A DNA stretch of 64,000 nt, from NCBI RefSeq assembly GCF_024752025.1, contig NZ_JANTPU010000001.1, positions 124,001-188,000 on the forward strand, written 5' to 3'. Of the stretch, positions 31,977-44,782 are shown in pieces. The notes below the pieces were generated by a model, which was not told where the DNA came from, searched no databases, and saw only the letters and a list, made by a program, of their open reading frames with translations. This stretch comes from Pseudidiomarina sp. CB1 (lineage in GTDB: Bacteria; Pseudomonadota; Gammaproteobacteria; Enterobacterales; Alteromonadaceae). The position numbers were made by a program, and so were the translations under genes. How positions within the stretch are numbered: the stretch's first letter is position 1; each line of letters starts with the position of its first letter.

Positions 31977-32055
31977 TCGCGCCACTTTTTACATCCTTTG
32001 CGAACCTATTTGCGACGAAGCATTTTTGTCGATTTAGGTAAGTGCAACCAAGTAA

Positions 32056-34290
<2,235 letters not shown>

Positions 34291-34320
34291 GATTGACGAA
34301 CAAGTTAGGTTAAATAACGC

Positions 34321-34353
34321 AAAAGCCGCAATTTAGATTGCGGCTTTTTTTTT
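34321..34353 (+). terminator. Rho-independent terminator after icd
   Basis: AAAAGCCGCAA (34321-34331) pairs with TTGCGGCTTTT (34338-34348), followed by T to 34353. A four-T run on the opposite strand may let it also serve the leftward GGDEF gene. Confidence 0.92.
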
Positions 34354-34355
34354 AA

Positions 34356-36365
34356 CTAGCGCACTACCAGAGTTTCCGGCTCAGCACCTGGGACTTGATA
34401 GCGTATGCGATTGCGTCCTTCACTCTTGGCTTGATAGAGAAGGGTATCGACATCTTTCACTGTGGCCTCCCAGTTCGGTGGAGTTCGGTTACTTGCAATG
34501 ACCCGACAACCGCCGCTTAAGGTAATGTGCAAGCGCCCAGCGCTGGTATGAAATGGCTTTTCGCTAATGTCGTTAAGCAATTTGCGCGCAACTTGTAAGA
34601 CTTGTTCGGCGTTAACGTGTTCCAGCACTAATAGAAACTCTTCACCCCCCCAACGCACTGCCATATCGGTTTTCCGCACCGCTTGTTTGACGCGCCGTCC
34701 GAATTCGATGAGGACTTCGTCGCCAACGCTGTGGCCGTGTTTATCATTAATGGTTTTAAAGTGATCAATATCGATGATAAATACTGCATGATTGCCCGTG
34801 TATAGACGCTTTTCGTCACGTAGTAACTGATCATAGATAGCACGACGGTTATGAAGACCGGTTAACGGATCGCGTAGCGACTGCTCGTGCAATTCGGCGT
34901 TCGCTTGATTCAGCAAGGCGTTTAATTTACGCGTTTTACGGTAACCAAAGGCGAAGAGTAGAATGAGTAAAACCAATGAGCCGGCGGCAAGAGCAAAAAG
35001 TTGTTGTTGACGCTGTTGCGCGGCAAGCTCTTGAGTTTGTAGGTCGGCCTGTTGTTCGAGTAGTTTAATCTCGTATGATTTTTCTGCAGCTTGATAACGC
35101 ACCTGTAGCTCGTTCACTTTCTGATCTCGTTCAGCTGCCGCGAGCTCTGAGGTCATTTGTACTTGTTGTTTTAGTATTTCAGCTTGCTTTTGATATTTAC
35201 CCGCAACCTCATAAGCCTTGGCAATATGCGAAAGTAAGATGGCTTGTTCACGTTTTTGCGCAAAACTATTAAATACTTCAGCAGCTGCTAACATCTCTTG
35301 CAGGCCCTGTTCATGTTGGCCTTGAAGCACTTTGATATACCCTAAGTTAAACTCTGTCACCGAACGCTCGTTAACGTTGCCGATTTGCTTGGCAATCGCT
35401 AGCCCCTGTTCTAAATAGCGTTTTGCCTCGTCGAGCTCTTCCATCAACAACTTTGCCGCTCCAGCATTATTATATGCGAGCATCTCAACTCGTGGATTAT
35501 CTAGCTGTTTACCGACTTCAGCAGCCTTTAGAAACGCCGCAACGATTTCATCAGACGGGCCTTGTTGATATTGACGAGAGTAGGCAGCGATTAAATAGAG
35601 ATCGGCAAGGTGATTAGTATTGCCCGTGCGTAGTGCTTCGGAAATGGTGCGTTCAGCAGTTTCTGCGGAAGCTTGCCAACGACCTAAATTGGCTTGAATG
35701 CGCGCTAAATGAAGATTTAAAAACTGGCGCCGCCGCTGTTGTTCACTCGGGTCTGTTTGCGGTATGAGAGTTTGCGCGGCAAGCAAATATTCCAGCGCTG
35801 CGGGGATTTGCCCGTTTTGCTGTAAGGTGCGAGCGATTACATGATTTGCATGATAACGTACCCGTGGGTTCGAAACATCAGGAAGCCAAGCTTCTATTTC
35901 CTTGGTTTTCGCAAGAGCTGCAGCAAAGTCAGAAGTGGCAAGGTAGGCTTCAGCAATATCGATGTGTACTTCGGCGATCGCATTAGGATTACCGGATTTT
36001 TCCGCAATTATCAGCACCTCATCGGCAATGGCAAGAGCTGCAGGAAGCTTTTGTTCCATTGCCAAAAACACGATTTGATAGCCTTGCGCTCGGACAAAGG
36101 TTTCGATTGGTGTATCCACATCAACGGTGCGTAGTAACTCTTCTAATGCCGCATGATTACTTGGCGTGAAGTCACCGTCCATGAGTTCATTCAAGCGCGC
36201 TTCAAGCTTGGGATCTTGTGGTGATGTCTTCGTCGGAGGTGTAACGACTGCTTGCTCGTCGAAGAGTCCTTTATAAGCCTCTTGCACTTCGGCGTAAGCA
36301 GGAGTGTTTAGCAATGACAATGCAAAAACGACTAAAGTGATCGCAGGTTTATTCTGATAGTGCAT
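34356..36365 (-). CDS. TPR-containing membrane diguanylate cyclase (GGDEF)
   Basis: The protein has 669 residues. A signal peptide (about 1-25, ending PAYAE) precedes a periplasmic array of tetratricopeptide-like helices (about 50-380). A coiled coil (about 390-460), a membrane helix (LFALAAGSLVLLILLFAFGY, about 465-485) and a cytosolic GGDEF domain follow. The active-site motif is GGEEF at 573-577. An inhibitory site RxxD (RKTD) stands five residues upstream of it, so c-di-GMP product feedback is likely. It should make c-di-GMP in response to something bound by the periplasmic TPRs. No effector gene is adjacent. Confidence 0.9.
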   Translation of the reverse strand: MHYQNKPAITLVVFALSLLNTPAYAEVQEAYKGLFDEQAVVTPPTKTSPQDPKLEARLNELMDGDFTPSNHAALEELLRTVDVDTPIETFVRAQGYQIVFLAMEQKLPAALAIADEVLIIAEKSGNPNAIAEVHIDIAEAYLATSDFAAALAKTKEIEAWLPDVSNPRVRYHANHVIARTLQQNGQIPAALEYLLAAQTLIPQTDPSEQQRRRQFLNLHLARIQANLGRWQASAETAERTISEALRTGNTNHLADLYLIAAYSRQYQQGPSDEIVAAFLKAAEVGKQLDNPRVEMLAYNNAGAAKLLMEELDEAKRYLEQGLAIAKQIGNVNERSVTEFNLGYIKVLQGQHEQGLQEMLAAAEVFNSFAQKREQAILLSHIAKAYEVAGKYQKQAEILKQQVQMTSELAAAERDQKVNELQVRYQAAEKSYEIKLLEQQADLQTQELAAQQRQQQLFALAAGSLVLLILLFAFGYRKTRKLNALLNQANAELHEQSLRDPLTGLHNRRAIYDQLLRDEKRLYTGNHAVFIIDIDHFKTINDKHGHSVGDEVLIEFGRRVKQAVRKTDMAVRWGGEEFLLVLEHVNAEQVLQVARKLLNDISEKPFHTSAGRLHITLSGGCRVIASNRTPPNWEATVKDVDTLLYQAKSEGRNRIRYQVPGAEPETLVVR

Positions 36366-36462
36366 TGCAGTGCCATACCAAGGTTGCGGTTACATGCATT
36401 AACCTTACTCGTTCAGTGCCATGCTGTCTAGATTTTGTCCACGCTTTTAGTGCCGAAAATGC

Positions 36463-37056
36463 TTAAATTGGCGCACAAAAAAACGCAACGATTTCCTTCG
36501 GATAACGGGCAAAGCCGACAAACCCATGATCGCCGCCTTGCTCTATGGTGTGTTTTGCATGGGGGAGGGCAGCTGTCGCTTCACGATAGTCCAACAATTC
36601 ATCGCCAGTTTGTACCAGTAGCCAACAGGTTTGCGGTGTTAATGCCGATGGATAGTGAGGCTCAAGCTGCTGTAGCGTTTCGACGTAGCTTTCGCGCCAT
36701 TCATATGGGCTGTCATCGAAGTAATTGATCGCTTGTCCTAACGCGCGACGTAACGATTTACCTGCGTGCATAGATGGATTAATAAGTGTGACCTTGAGGT
36801 CGTACTTCTGCGCTAATGCGTGAGCATAAAAACCACCTAATGATGATCCCATCAAGCACAATTGCTGAGGCGCTAACATTGCATTGAGTTGCTCGACGAG
36901 CTCAGTCAGGGTTTGCCATGCGAGTGCTGGAATATGAGATAGCGACGGGGCAATAAACCTGATGTCGTGTGCAGCGCAATAGTCACGCATAATTTGCGCC
37001 TTACTGCCAAAGCCATTGGAACCGAAACCATGAATAAACAAAATGACAGGTTGCAT
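36463..37056 (-). CDS. YqiA/YcfP-family alpha/beta-hydrolase (esterase)
   Basis: The protein has 197 residues of the UPF0227 group. FIHGFGSNGFGSKA sits at the N-terminus, the nucleophile elbow is GSSLGGFYA, an acidic residue is in LLVQTGDELLDY, and the catalytic His is in GGDHGFVGF. YqiA of E. coli has esterase activity on short esters; the physiological substrate is unknown. It is a single gene, with an AGAGGT site before the ATG, divergent from the hypothetical protein at 37178. Confidence 0.82.
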   Translation of the reverse strand: MQPVILFIHGFGSNGFGSKAQIMRDYCAAHDIRFIAPSLSHIPALAWQTLTELVEQLNAMLAPQQLCLMGSSLGGFYAHALAQKYDLKVTLINPSMHAGKSLRRALGQAINYFDDSPYEWRESYVETLQQLEPHYPSALTPQTCWLLVQTGDELLDYREATAALPHAKHTIEQGGDHGFVGFARYPKEIVAFFCAPI

Positions 37057-37177
37057 GCCTACCTCTATTGCACTGAGTCTTATGTGGGGGCTATTTGTAT
37101 CATAGTTACTGGTGACATCGCAGCAATTTGTGCTAGCTTATGAAATCATTTTTTAACAACTATGAGATACAGCAACC

Positions 37178-37855
37178 ATGACAAAGCTCATGCACTTTAT
37201 TTATTGGTCGGTGATTATCATTTTAGCAGTGCTGCTTTGGCGTGAGCACCAAGACACGCCGTCAAGTAGTGGGGTAACCACTATTGGGAAACGTGCTGAG
37301 GTCAATTCAACGGCGAGCGCCGCAAGGCCAACTGAAATCACGAGTGCAGCTGATGAATCTAATGGTAGCGTGACTGCAACACGGATGCCTGAAGCCGAAG
37401 CGCATGGCGTACTACCAACAGCGACGGCCAACGATGGCGCGACAGATGACAACGACGAGCAATCGCCGTCAGCGATGGAAGCGGCTGACGATGACGCCTA
37501 CGCCGATGCAAACGAACGTATGCTAGCACAGCTTCAACGTGCGCAAAGTTATCCTCAACGTTTGCAGCGTGAGGGTGTGGATCAAGATTGGAATTATCAA
37601 GTAACGAGTGATGTTGAGCGCGTATTTACGGACGTTACTGGACTTGATAAAGAGCATCTAGGTGGCGTTACCTGTCGTATGACGTTATGTGAGGTACTGG
37701 TGTCGGCACGCACAGAGTCGCCAATTGATACCATGATGCGTTTGCAAAAGCGTTTGATCGAGATGCCGTGGTACACCGAAGACTATTCAACAATCTTCGA
37801 TGCCACGGACAGTGACGGTTTTTATCGCATTTACTTAGAGCGCGAGCGCCCTTAG
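37178..37855 (+). CDS. Hypothetical membrane-anchored protein
   Basis: I do not recognise this 225-residue protein. An N-terminal hydrophobic helix (about 6-20, FIYWSVIIILAVLLW) is followed by a low-complexity Ala/Ser/Thr/Asp-rich region (about 27-115) typical of a periplasmic spacer. A small C-terminal domain (about 118-225) contains two cysteines five residues apart (TCRMTLC) that could form a disulfide. Its last 21 bases overlap the convergent serine hydrolase gene. No neighbour explains its role. Confidence 0.7.
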   Translation: MTKLMHFIYWSVIIILAVLLWREHQDTPSSSGVTTIGKRAEVNSTASAARPTEITSAADESNGSVTATRMPEAEAHGVLPTATANDGATDDNDEQSPSAMEAADDDAYADANERMLAQLQRAQSYPQRLQREGVDQDWNYQVTSDVERVFTDVTGLDKEHLGGVTCRMTLCEVLVSARTESPIDTMMRLQKRLIEMPWYTEDYSTIFDATDSDGFYRIYLERERP

Positions 37856-39232
37856 TACATCTCGGGTGAAGTCGTGCTCATTGAAACCGGGTTCACCGGC
37901 GATGTCGTAGCCGCGACGAACAATGACGAGATTACGACTGGGGATAATCACTAAGAACTGGCCGCGATTGCCGCGCGCCGCAATGGTGTCATTGGGGAGT
38001 TCAGGAAAGCGTTCGTTGTACAGCCACCATTGCGCGCCATAACCGGGAGCTGCTGCCGGCGGTTGTGCTGGAGCAGGGCTGCTGATGTAGCTCAGCCAGT
38101 TCTCGGGTAAGATTTGTTCGCCGTTCCAGACGCCATTATTGAGGTGTAAAACGCCGAGTCGCGCAAGATCACGCGCAGTGGTCCACACTTGCGACGAAAG
38201 AATGAAATCTCCCTGCCAATCGGTCTCTAAAAACGTGTGTTCCATGCCGACTTTGTCGAGCAATTGTTCATAGGGGAAGCGTAGGTAATCGTCGAATGTG
38301 GCGAACCGCTCGCGTAAGGTACGTAGGGCAAGCAAGGTGTCATTATTAGCGTACTTCCAACGCTCACCTGGGGTGACTTCTAATGCGCTTTCCGTGGCGG
38401 TATCGCTAACCAGGCCGCCTCCCATGTAGACACGGTCGGTGCGGTTACCCGCTTTATTACTGTCGAGACCCGATGCCATGTGTAATAAGTTTTCGAGGGT
38501 TATGGCACGACGTGGATCGAGATCATGGGACCAGTTTTCGATACCTGCGGGTTCGTCAAGTTCGAGCAAACGTTGTTGCACAGCGGCGCCAATGACACTG
38601 GCGCCGATACTTTTGGCAACCGACCAAGTGCGTTGTGCTGTTTCTGGCGTAAAACCCGTTTGATACTTCTCGGCGATAATATGTTCAGGACTAACCACCA
38701 GCACAGCCGAAGTTCGGGCGCCACTGCCGTACGCTTTGCCAAACGCGCGATCAATCACTGCAGTTAAAGCTTGTTGTTGTGCATCGTTGAGTTGCAGAGG
38801 ACGTTCAGCCCACGGTGCGCCATCATCGCTACCGGAAGCTAACGCATCAGCAAAGGGATTTGCCACCTTAGCGAGGTCTTTGATGCTGGCGCCTACTGGC
38901 AAGTCGACACAACCGAGTTTTGGCCGCCAAACCGAAATACGTGCACGTTGTCCTTCATCGTAGGTAACGCGAACATAGCGGTGGTCACGGTTGATTTCAG
39001 GCTGCAATTGCTGAACTTTGTCAGCCACGAGCGAATAGATCCCAGTGAGCTCGTCGCGACGAATCGCGCTAATTTCTTTGTTACCATTAAACACTGCGCT
39101 ACAGGTAAAGCCGGCGAGGTAACCTGCAGCATAAGCGTTTTCGGTAGTTTCGGTTTCTGTCGCATTGCTTATCGGCAAAGCACTCAGCGCCAACAAGGCT
39201 GAGCTTAATGTGGTCATCGAAGTACGTCGCAT
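37835..39232 (-). CDS. Secreted serine hydrolase of the beta-lactamase/class C family
   Basis: The protein has 465 residues with a signal peptide (about 1-24). An N-terminal segment of about 150 residues is followed by a beta-lactamase-related domain with SxxK at Ser204-Lys207 (RTWSVAKSIG) and a YxN-type motif in WKYANNDTLL. GYGAQWWLYN and ARGNRGQFLVI lie further on. Such proteins are esterases, amidases or peptidases more often than true beta-lactamases; it resembles the 6-aminohexanoate-dimer hydrolase type. It follows the SMP-30-like gene by 10 bases, so the two are probably co-transcribed. Confidence 0.82.
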   Translation of the reverse strand: MRRTSMTTLSSALLALSALPISNATETETTENAYAAGYLAGFTCSAVFNGNKEISAIRRDELTGIYSLVADKVQQLQPEINRDHRYVRVTYDEGQRARISVWRPKLGCVDLPVGASIKDLAKVANPFADALASGSDDGAPWAERPLQLNDAQQQALTAVIDRAFGKAYGSGARTSAVLVVSPEHIIAEKYQTGFTPETAQRTWSVAKSIGASVIGAAVQQRLLELDEPAGIENWSHDLDPRRAITLENLLHMASGLDSNKAGNRTDRVYMGGGLVSDTATESALEVTPGERWKYANNDTLLALRTLRERFATFDDYLRFPYEQLLDKVGMEHTFLETDWQGDFILSSQVWTTARDLARLGVLHLNNGVWNGEQILPENWLSYISSPAPAQPPAAAPGYGAQWWLYNERFPELPNDTIAARGNRGQFLVIIPSRNLVIVRRGYDIAGEPGFNEHDFTRDVLRALAL

Positions 39233-39242
39233 GCTGAATACC

Positions 39243-40109
39243 TTAATGGGAATCGTTAAGCGTGATTTTAACCACCTCGGTTTGATTGGTCACGTACAGT
39301 ACCCGCTTATCGGTCTCAACTAATGTCACATTCGCCGTAAAGTTAGGTAGCGAAATGGTTTCTTTGAGTTCGCCTGTTGGCGCATAAACGTAAATTCCTT
39401 CGGGGCCTGCCACGTACAAAGTACCGTCGGCTGCGACCGCCATGCCGTCCATACCTTGATCGTATTCACCGTCGAGCTCGGCAAATAGTCGTTTGTTACT
39501 TACTCCTTCGGCGGTGACGTCGTAAGCAAAAATTTGCCAGCGGTAGGCGTCAGTTACATAAAGCGTTGTTTGTTGCGGGTTAAGGATAATGCCATTGGGG
39601 CGATGCAGTTTGTCGTCGATGAGTGTCAAATCGCCAGTGGGAGACAGCGCAAAAACACCAGAGAAAGAGAGTTCTTGTTGTTCCGCGCTAATGGCAAAGG
39701 GCGGATCGGTAAAATAGAGTACACCGTTCTCGCCAAGCACAAGGTCATTTGGACTGTTCAGACGTTTGCCTTGGTACTCCGTGGCAAGTGCTGTTTGGGT
39801 GCCATCTTTATTTAACCGAGCGATGCGTCGTGCATAATGTTGTGCCATCACTAGCTGACCGTCGTGATCGACGATTAAGCCGTTCGCTTCGCTGGAGGGG
39901 CGCACCGCAACTTCGGTGGTTGCGTCGGGCTGCCAACGCCAAATGGTGTTGGCGGGAATATCCGAAAACCATAGCGCGTTATCATGCCAAAGAGGGCCCT
40001 CAGTAAATTGGTGACCGTCACTAATCACCTCGACGTGATGTTCTTGCGCTACGGCGAATGGCGCAAAAACCATAAGAAAAATTGTATTTAGCAGTAGGTT
40101 TTTCATCAT
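39243..40109 (-). CDS. Secreted SMP-30/gluconolactonase-like beta-propeller
   Basis: The protein has 288 residues with a signal peptide (about 1-21, ending FAVAQ). The six-bladed propeller of the SMP-30/LRE family is marked by FTEGPLWHDNALWFSDI, LNSPNDLVLGENGVLYFTDP, RPNGIILNPQQTTLYVTD and GMDGMAVAADGTLYVAG. The metal-binding Glu, Asn and Asp positions are preserved. It probably hydrolyses a sugar or other lactone in the periplasm. Two adjacent ATGs are possible; GAGG fits either. It is the first gene of a pair with the serine hydrolase. Confidence 0.85.
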   Translation of the reverse strand: MMKNLLLNTIFLMVFAPFAVAQEHHVEVISDGHQFTEGPLWHDNALWFSDIPANTIWRWQPDATTEVAVRPSSEANGLIVDHDGQLVMAQHYARRIARLNKDGTQTALATEYQGKRLNSPNDLVLGENGVLYFTDPPFAISAEQQELSFSGVFALSPTGDLTLIDDKLHRPNGIILNPQQTTLYVTDAYRWQIFAYDVTAEGVSNKRLFAELDGEYDQGMDGMAVAADGTLYVAGPEGIYVYAPTGELKETISLPNFTANVTLVETDKRVLYVTNQTEVVKITLNDSH

Positions 40110-40253
40110 TTTAACCTCACAAAATGGGTGTCGCCTGAGCTTAGCTGATTAACACAGAAAAGACACCATGACAGATGGAATCAGAACATGACATCGGTCG
40201 AAGCATGCGGCACAATAGATGCATAGTCTCACGATAAGAAAAGCCGATTGCGC

Positions 40254-43200
40254 ATGACGGAACAAGCTCAAGAATCAGCTCCGACCTTTATTCATTTACG
40301 GGTACACAGCGATTTCTCGATGATCGATGGCCTTGCCAAAGTTGGACCCATTTGCGGTGCGACCGCAGACCTTGGCATGCCAGCTCTGGCGCTAACTGAT
40401 CAAATGAATATGTGCGGCCTTGTGCGGTTTTATCGCACCACTCAAGGTAAAGGGCTAAAGCCCATTGTTGGCTGCGATTTATGGGTTCTGCCAGAGGGCT
40501 GGACGCCGGACCATCAAGAGCCTCCGTTCCGCTTAACTGCGTTGGCGATGAACAATGACGGTTATCAGCAGCTTACCCAACTGATTAGCCGCGGCTATCT
40601 AGCAGGGCACCGCGCTGGGCGACCGTGCGTGAATAAGGAGTGGCTTGCTGAGCATGCAGAGGGCGTACTGTTATTGAGCGGTGGCCGTGACGGCGATGTT
40701 GGTCGTAAACTTTTACAAAACCGCAAAGCCGAAGCTGAAGCCGAACTGGCCTTTTACCAACAGCATTTTCCTGATCGCTACTATCTCGAGTTAATGCGCA
40801 CTGGGCGCCCGCAAGAAGATGATTATTTGCATGCTGCGGTGGCATTGGCGGCAGAACATGACGTGCCAGTGGTGGCGACTAATGAAGTGGTGTTCCTCAA
40901 GCCGGATGACTTTCATGCTCATGAAGTACGGGTTGCAGTCGCCGATGGCTACACCCTTGATGACAAGCGCCGTCCGAAAAAATACAGCCGCGAGCAATAC
41001 TTAAAAAGCTCTACTGAAATGGCGGAGTTGTTCGCAGATATTCCAGAAGCACTTACCAATACGGTGGAAATTGCCAAGCGCTGTAATGTCACTATCACGC
41101 TTGACGAATACGTCTTGCCTGAGTTTCCGACCGGTGGCATGACGCCAGAGGACTTCTTGGTCAAGAAATCACAAGAAGGGCTCGAAGAACGATTACAACA
41201 ACTCTTTCCTGACGAGGTTGAGCGCACAGAAAAGCGTAAAGAATACGACGAGCGCTTACAAATAGAGCTCGACGTGATTAATCAAATGGGCTTTCCTGGC
41301 TATTTTTTGATCGTAATGGAGTTTATTCAGTGGTCAAAAGATAACAACATACCTGTCGGCCCTGGGCGTGGTTCAGGCGCGGGTTCATTGGTTGCTTATG
41401 CGTTAAAAATTACTGACCTTGATCCGCTGGAACTCGATCTACTTTTTGAGCGTTTCTTGAACCCTGAGCGGGTTTCGATGCCGGATTTCGATATCGATTT
41501 CTGTATGGAACGCCGCGACGAGGTTATCGACCATGTGGCAGAATTGTATGGTCGTGAAGCGGTCTCGCAAATCATTACCTTTGGTACCATGGCGGCCAAG
41601 GCATCAATTCGCGATGTTGGCCGTGTCCTCGGCCACCCCTACGGGTTTGTCGATAAGATCACCAAATTAGTGCCGGGCGATCCGGGTATGACCCTTGAAA
41701 AAGCCTTTGAAGTCGAGCCACGTCTACCTGAAATGTACGATCAAGATGAAGATGTGCGTGATCTGATTGATATGGCTCGCATTCTTGAAGGGGTAACGCG
41801 TAATGCCGGCAAACATGCTGGTGGTGTCGTTATCGCACCCGAAAAAATCACTGATTTTTCGCCGTTGTATTGCGATGAAGAAGGTAAGCAACCGGTTACT
41901 CAGTTTGACAAAAATGATGTCGAAGCTGCGGGTTTGGTGAAGTTTGACTTCTTAGGTCTGCGTACTTTAACCATCATCCAATGGGCATTGGATATGGTGA
42001 ATAGCAAACGTGCCCGCAAAGGTGATGGACCGATTGCCATTGAGCGGATCCCCCTTGATGATCCGAAGTGTTTTAAATTATTGAAGAAAGCCCAAACTAC
42101 CGCCGTATTTCAGCTTGAATCGAGCGGTATGAAACAGCTGATTAAGAAGCTGCTGCCCGATAGTTTTGAAGATATTATCGCCTTGGTAGCGTTGTTCAGA
42201 CCAGGGCCGTTGCAGTCAGGTATGGTCGACAACTTTATCGATCGTAAGCATGGTCGCGAGCAGATCTCGTATCCCGATAAAGACTACCAACATGAGTTGC
42301 TGCAGCCCATTTTGGAGCCCACCTACGGGGTTATTTTGTACCAAGAGCAGGTCATGCAGATTGCTCAGGTTTTGGCGGGTTATTCACTAGGCGGCGCCGA
42401 TTTGCTGCGGCGTGCCATGGGTAAGAAAAAACCAGAAGAAATGGCCAAGCAGCGCGCGGTTTTTGCCGAAGGTGCTGAAAAGAACGGCATTGACCCAGAT
42501 CTAGCGATGAAAATCTTTGACTTGGTCGAAAAATTCGCTGGTTATGGTTTCAACAAATCACACTCGGCTGCCTACGCTTTAGTGTCCTATCAGACGCTAT
42601 GGATGAAAACCCATTATCCCGCAGAGTTTATGGCCGCAGTGATGTCGGCCGATATGGATAACACTGACAAAATCGTTACTTTGGTCGACGAGTGCGAACA
42701 AATGGGACTGAAGTTGCTGCCACCTGACGTCAATGTTGGGCAGTACAAATTTACCGTGGATGATGAAGGTCATGTTGTTTACGGAATCGGCGCGATTAAA
42801 GGTGTTGGCGAGGGCCCGATTGAGGCCATTCTGGCCGCTCGTAATGAAGGCGGCGAATTCAGTGATCTATTCGACTTTTGTTGTCGGGTGGATTTGAAAA
42901 AACTCAATCGCCGGGTATTGGAACGCTTGATTCGTGCCGGTGCGATGGATTCATTGGGACCACACCGTGCGGCGCTTATGGCAACCTTGGAAAAAGCCAT
43001 GCGCCAAGCAGAGCAGCATGCGCGTGCGGAGGCCATTGGCCAGTCAGATTTGTTCGGGGTCCTTACGAGTGCAGCCGATACTGACACTATTGAACATGAG
43101 TTTGAGCAGGTTGCTGAGTGGCCCGAGGCCGTATGGCTCGACGGCGAGCGGGAAACCCTTGGACTATACTTAACCGGACACCCGATCAATCGCTTTCGCC

Positions 43201-43766
43201 GTGAATTGCGCAATTATGTGCCCTGTAACCTAAGTGATGTGCGGCCGACAGGGCGTGATCAAATGACGACCATCGCTGGGCTAGTGATCGACATGCGGGT
43301 TATGGTGAATAAAAAAGGTGCGCGTTGGGCGATTGTGACGCTAGATGACAAAACAGCCCGATTTGATGTACGCTTTTTTGCGCAAGATTATGAAAATTAC
43401 GAGCATTTGCTGGCGAAAGACCAAATTTTGGTCATAAAAGGAGAGGTCAGCTTTGATGATTACTCGGGGGGCAATACAATGACCGCCCGAGAAGTGATGA
43501 CCATTACGGGTATGCGAGAGCAATATGCGAAAGGTTTGCGCGTTGCGGTGCGGCCAGAACACCTTGAAGGTGCAGGTATGAAGCGTCTCCTCGCGACATT
43601 GCAAGCTTATAAGGGCGGCGCTTGCCCGCTGTTGATCGACTATCAACGGCCCGATGTCAAAGCGAGCTATCAAGCCGCAACCGAATGGTTCATAACACCA
43701 GAAGATGAATTAATTTATGAGCTGGAACAGCAGCTTGGACCGCAACAGGTCGCACTAGAATTTTGA
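40254..43766 (+). CDS. dnaE: DNA polymerase III alpha subunit
   Basis: This 1170-residue replicative polymerase has an N-terminal PHP domain ([18 protein letters not shown] onward) and a palm with catalytic aspartates in [15 protein letters not shown]. The fingers include [20 protein letters not shown] helix-hairpin-helix region follows, then an OB fold near residues 985-1070 ([17 protein letters not shown]). The length matches E. coli (1160). I choose ATG 40254; a TTG two codons earlier is also in frame. accA follows at once, as in E. coli dnaE-accA. Confidence 0.97.
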   Translation: MTEQAQESAPTFIHLRVHSDFSMIDGLAKVGPICGATADLGMPALALTDQMNMCGLVRFYRTTQGKGLKPIVGCDLWVLPEGWTPDHQEPPFRLTALAMNNDGYQQLTQLISRGYLAGHRAGRPCVNKEWLAEHAEGVLLLSGGRDGDVGRKLLQNRKAEAEAELAFYQQHFPDRYYLELMRTGRPQEDDYLHAAVALAAEHDVPVVATNEVVFLKPDDFHAHEVRVAVADGYTLDDKRRPKKYSREQYLKSSTEMAELFADIPEALTNTVEIAKRCNVTITLDEYVLPEFPTGGMTPEDFLVKKSQEGLEERLQQLFPDEVERTEKRKEYDERLQIELDVINQMGFPGYFLIVMEFIQWSKDNNIPVGPGRGSGAGSLVAYALKITDLDPLELDLLFERFLNPERVSMPDFDIDFCMERRDEVIDHVAELYGREAVSQIITFGTMAAKASIRDVGRVLGHPYGFVDKITKLVPGDPGMTLEKAFEVEPRLPEMYDQDEDVRDLIDMARILEGVTRNAGKHAGGVVIAPEKITDFSPLYCDEEGKQPVTQFDKNDVEAAGLVKFDFLGLRTLTIIQWALDMVNSKRARKGDGPIAIERIPLDDPKCFKLLKKAQTTAVFQLESSGMKQLIKKLLPDSFEDIIALVALFRPGPLQSGMVDNFIDRKHGREQISYPDKDYQHELLQPILEPTYGVILYQEQVMQIAQVLAGYSLGGADLLRRAMGKKKPEEMAKQRAVFAEGAEKNGIDPDLAMKIFDLVEKFAGYGFNKSHSAAYALVSYQTLWMKTHYPAEFMAAVMSADMDNTDKIVTLVDECEQMGLKLLPPDVNVGQYKFTVDDEGHVVYGIGAIKGVGEGPIEAILAARNEGGEFSDLFDFCCRVDLKKLNRRVLERLIRAGAMDSLGPHRAALMATLEKAMRQAEQHARAEAIGQSDLFGVLTSAADTDTIEHEFEQVAEWPEAVWLDGERETLGLYLTGHPINRFRRELRNYVPCNLSDVRPTGRDQMTTIAGLVIDMRVMVNKKGARWAIVTLDDKTARFDVRFFAQDYENYEHLLAKDQILVIKGEVSFDDYSGGNTMTAREVMTITGMREQYAKGLRVAVRPEHLEGAGMKRLLATLQAYKGGACPLLIDYQRPDVKASYQAATEWFITPEDELIYELEQQLGPQQVALEF

Positions 43767-43804
43767 TCCGCAACGGCATACTGGCGTTGCATATGGGAGT
43801 CCAA

Positions 43805-44761
43805 ATGAATTTGCAATTTTTAGAGTTCGAGAAGCCAATTGCTGAGCTACAAGCACAAATTGACGAGCTGAAGGCAGTCGGTGCCAAAGGTGACTTCGAC
43901 ATTTCCATCGAAGAAGAGATTGCTAAGCTGCAAGAGAAGCGGGAACAGCTGATCGAAAAGATTTTCGGTAACCTAGGTGCATGGCAAGTTGCGCAGATGG
44001 CGCGTCACCCGATGCGCCCTTATACCTTGGACTACATTGAGCACATTTTTACCGATTTTGACGAGCTCGCTGGTGACCGTGCGTTTGCCGACGATCGTGC
44101 AATTGTCGGCGGTACGGCGCGCCTTGATGGTCAACCAGTTATGATTATTGGTCACCAGAAAGGGCGTGAGACGAAAGAAAAAATCTTTCGTAACTTTGGC
44201 ATGCCAAAACCGGAAGGCTATCGCAAAGCGCTGCGTCTAATGGAAATGGCTGAACGCTTTAAGATGCCGATTATTACCTTTATCGACACGCCAGGGGCAT
44301 ACCCAGGTATCGGCGCTGAAGAGCGCGGGCAATCAGAAGCTATCGCAAGGAACTTGAAAGTGATGGCGCGCTTGAACGTACCTATTGTCTGTACTGTTAT
44401 TGGTGAAGGTGGCTCAGGTGGTGCATTGGCGATTGGCGTCGGTGACCGCGTTAACATGTTGCAATACTCAACGTACTCGGTCATTTCGCCGGAAGGCTGT
44501 GCTTCGATTTTGTGGAAGAGCGCTGAGAAGGCCTCAATTGCTGCGGAAGCAATGGGTGTTACCGCAGATCGCAGCCTTGAGCTGGGCTTGATTGATCAGA
44601 TTATTCCCGAGCCATTGGGCGGTGCGCATCGCGACTACACGGCCATGGCGCAAAGCCTGAAACAGCGTTTGTTGACTGACTTGGGTGAGCTGAAAGGGCT
44701 GGATAAAACCGCGTTGCTCGAGCAGCGTTACCAGAAACTCATGTCGTTTGGTTATTGCTAA
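43805..44761 (+). CDS. accA: Acetyl-CoA carboxylase carboxyltransferase subunit alpha
   Basis: This 318-residue protein is nearly the E. coli length (319). It transfers the carboxyl group from carboxybiotin to acetyl-CoA with Acc[19 protein letters not shown] at the start, [19 protein letters not shown], and the oxyanion-hole region [16 protein letters not shown] are diagnostic. The start is ATG 43805 with GGAG 5 bases upstream; the frame opens earlier within the end of dnaE. tilS follows by 21 bases. Confidence 0.96.
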   Translation: MNLQFLEFEKPIAELQAQIDELKAVGAKGDFDISIEEEIAKLQEKREQLIEKIFGNLGAWQVAQMARHPMRPYTLDYIEHIFTDFDELAGDRAFADDRAIVGGTARLDGQPVMIIGHQKGRETKEKIFRNFGMPKPEGYRKALRLMEMAERFKMPIITFIDTPGAYPGIGAEERGQSEAIARNLKVMARLNVPIVCTVIGEGGSGGALAIGVGDRVNMLQYSTYSVISPEGCASILWKSAEKASIAAEAMGVTADRSLELGLIDQIIPEPLGGAHRDYTAMAQSLKQRLLTDLGELKGLDKTALLEQRYQKLMSFGYC

Positions 44762-44782
44762 ACAGCGGCGTCATCGACTTAC

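Noticed and set aside
37835-39232. An antibiotic-resistance beta-lactamase
   Set aside because: The SxxK family includes many esterases and peptidases. The long N-terminal region and motif context do not match a class C beta-lactamase, so resistance cannot be claimed.
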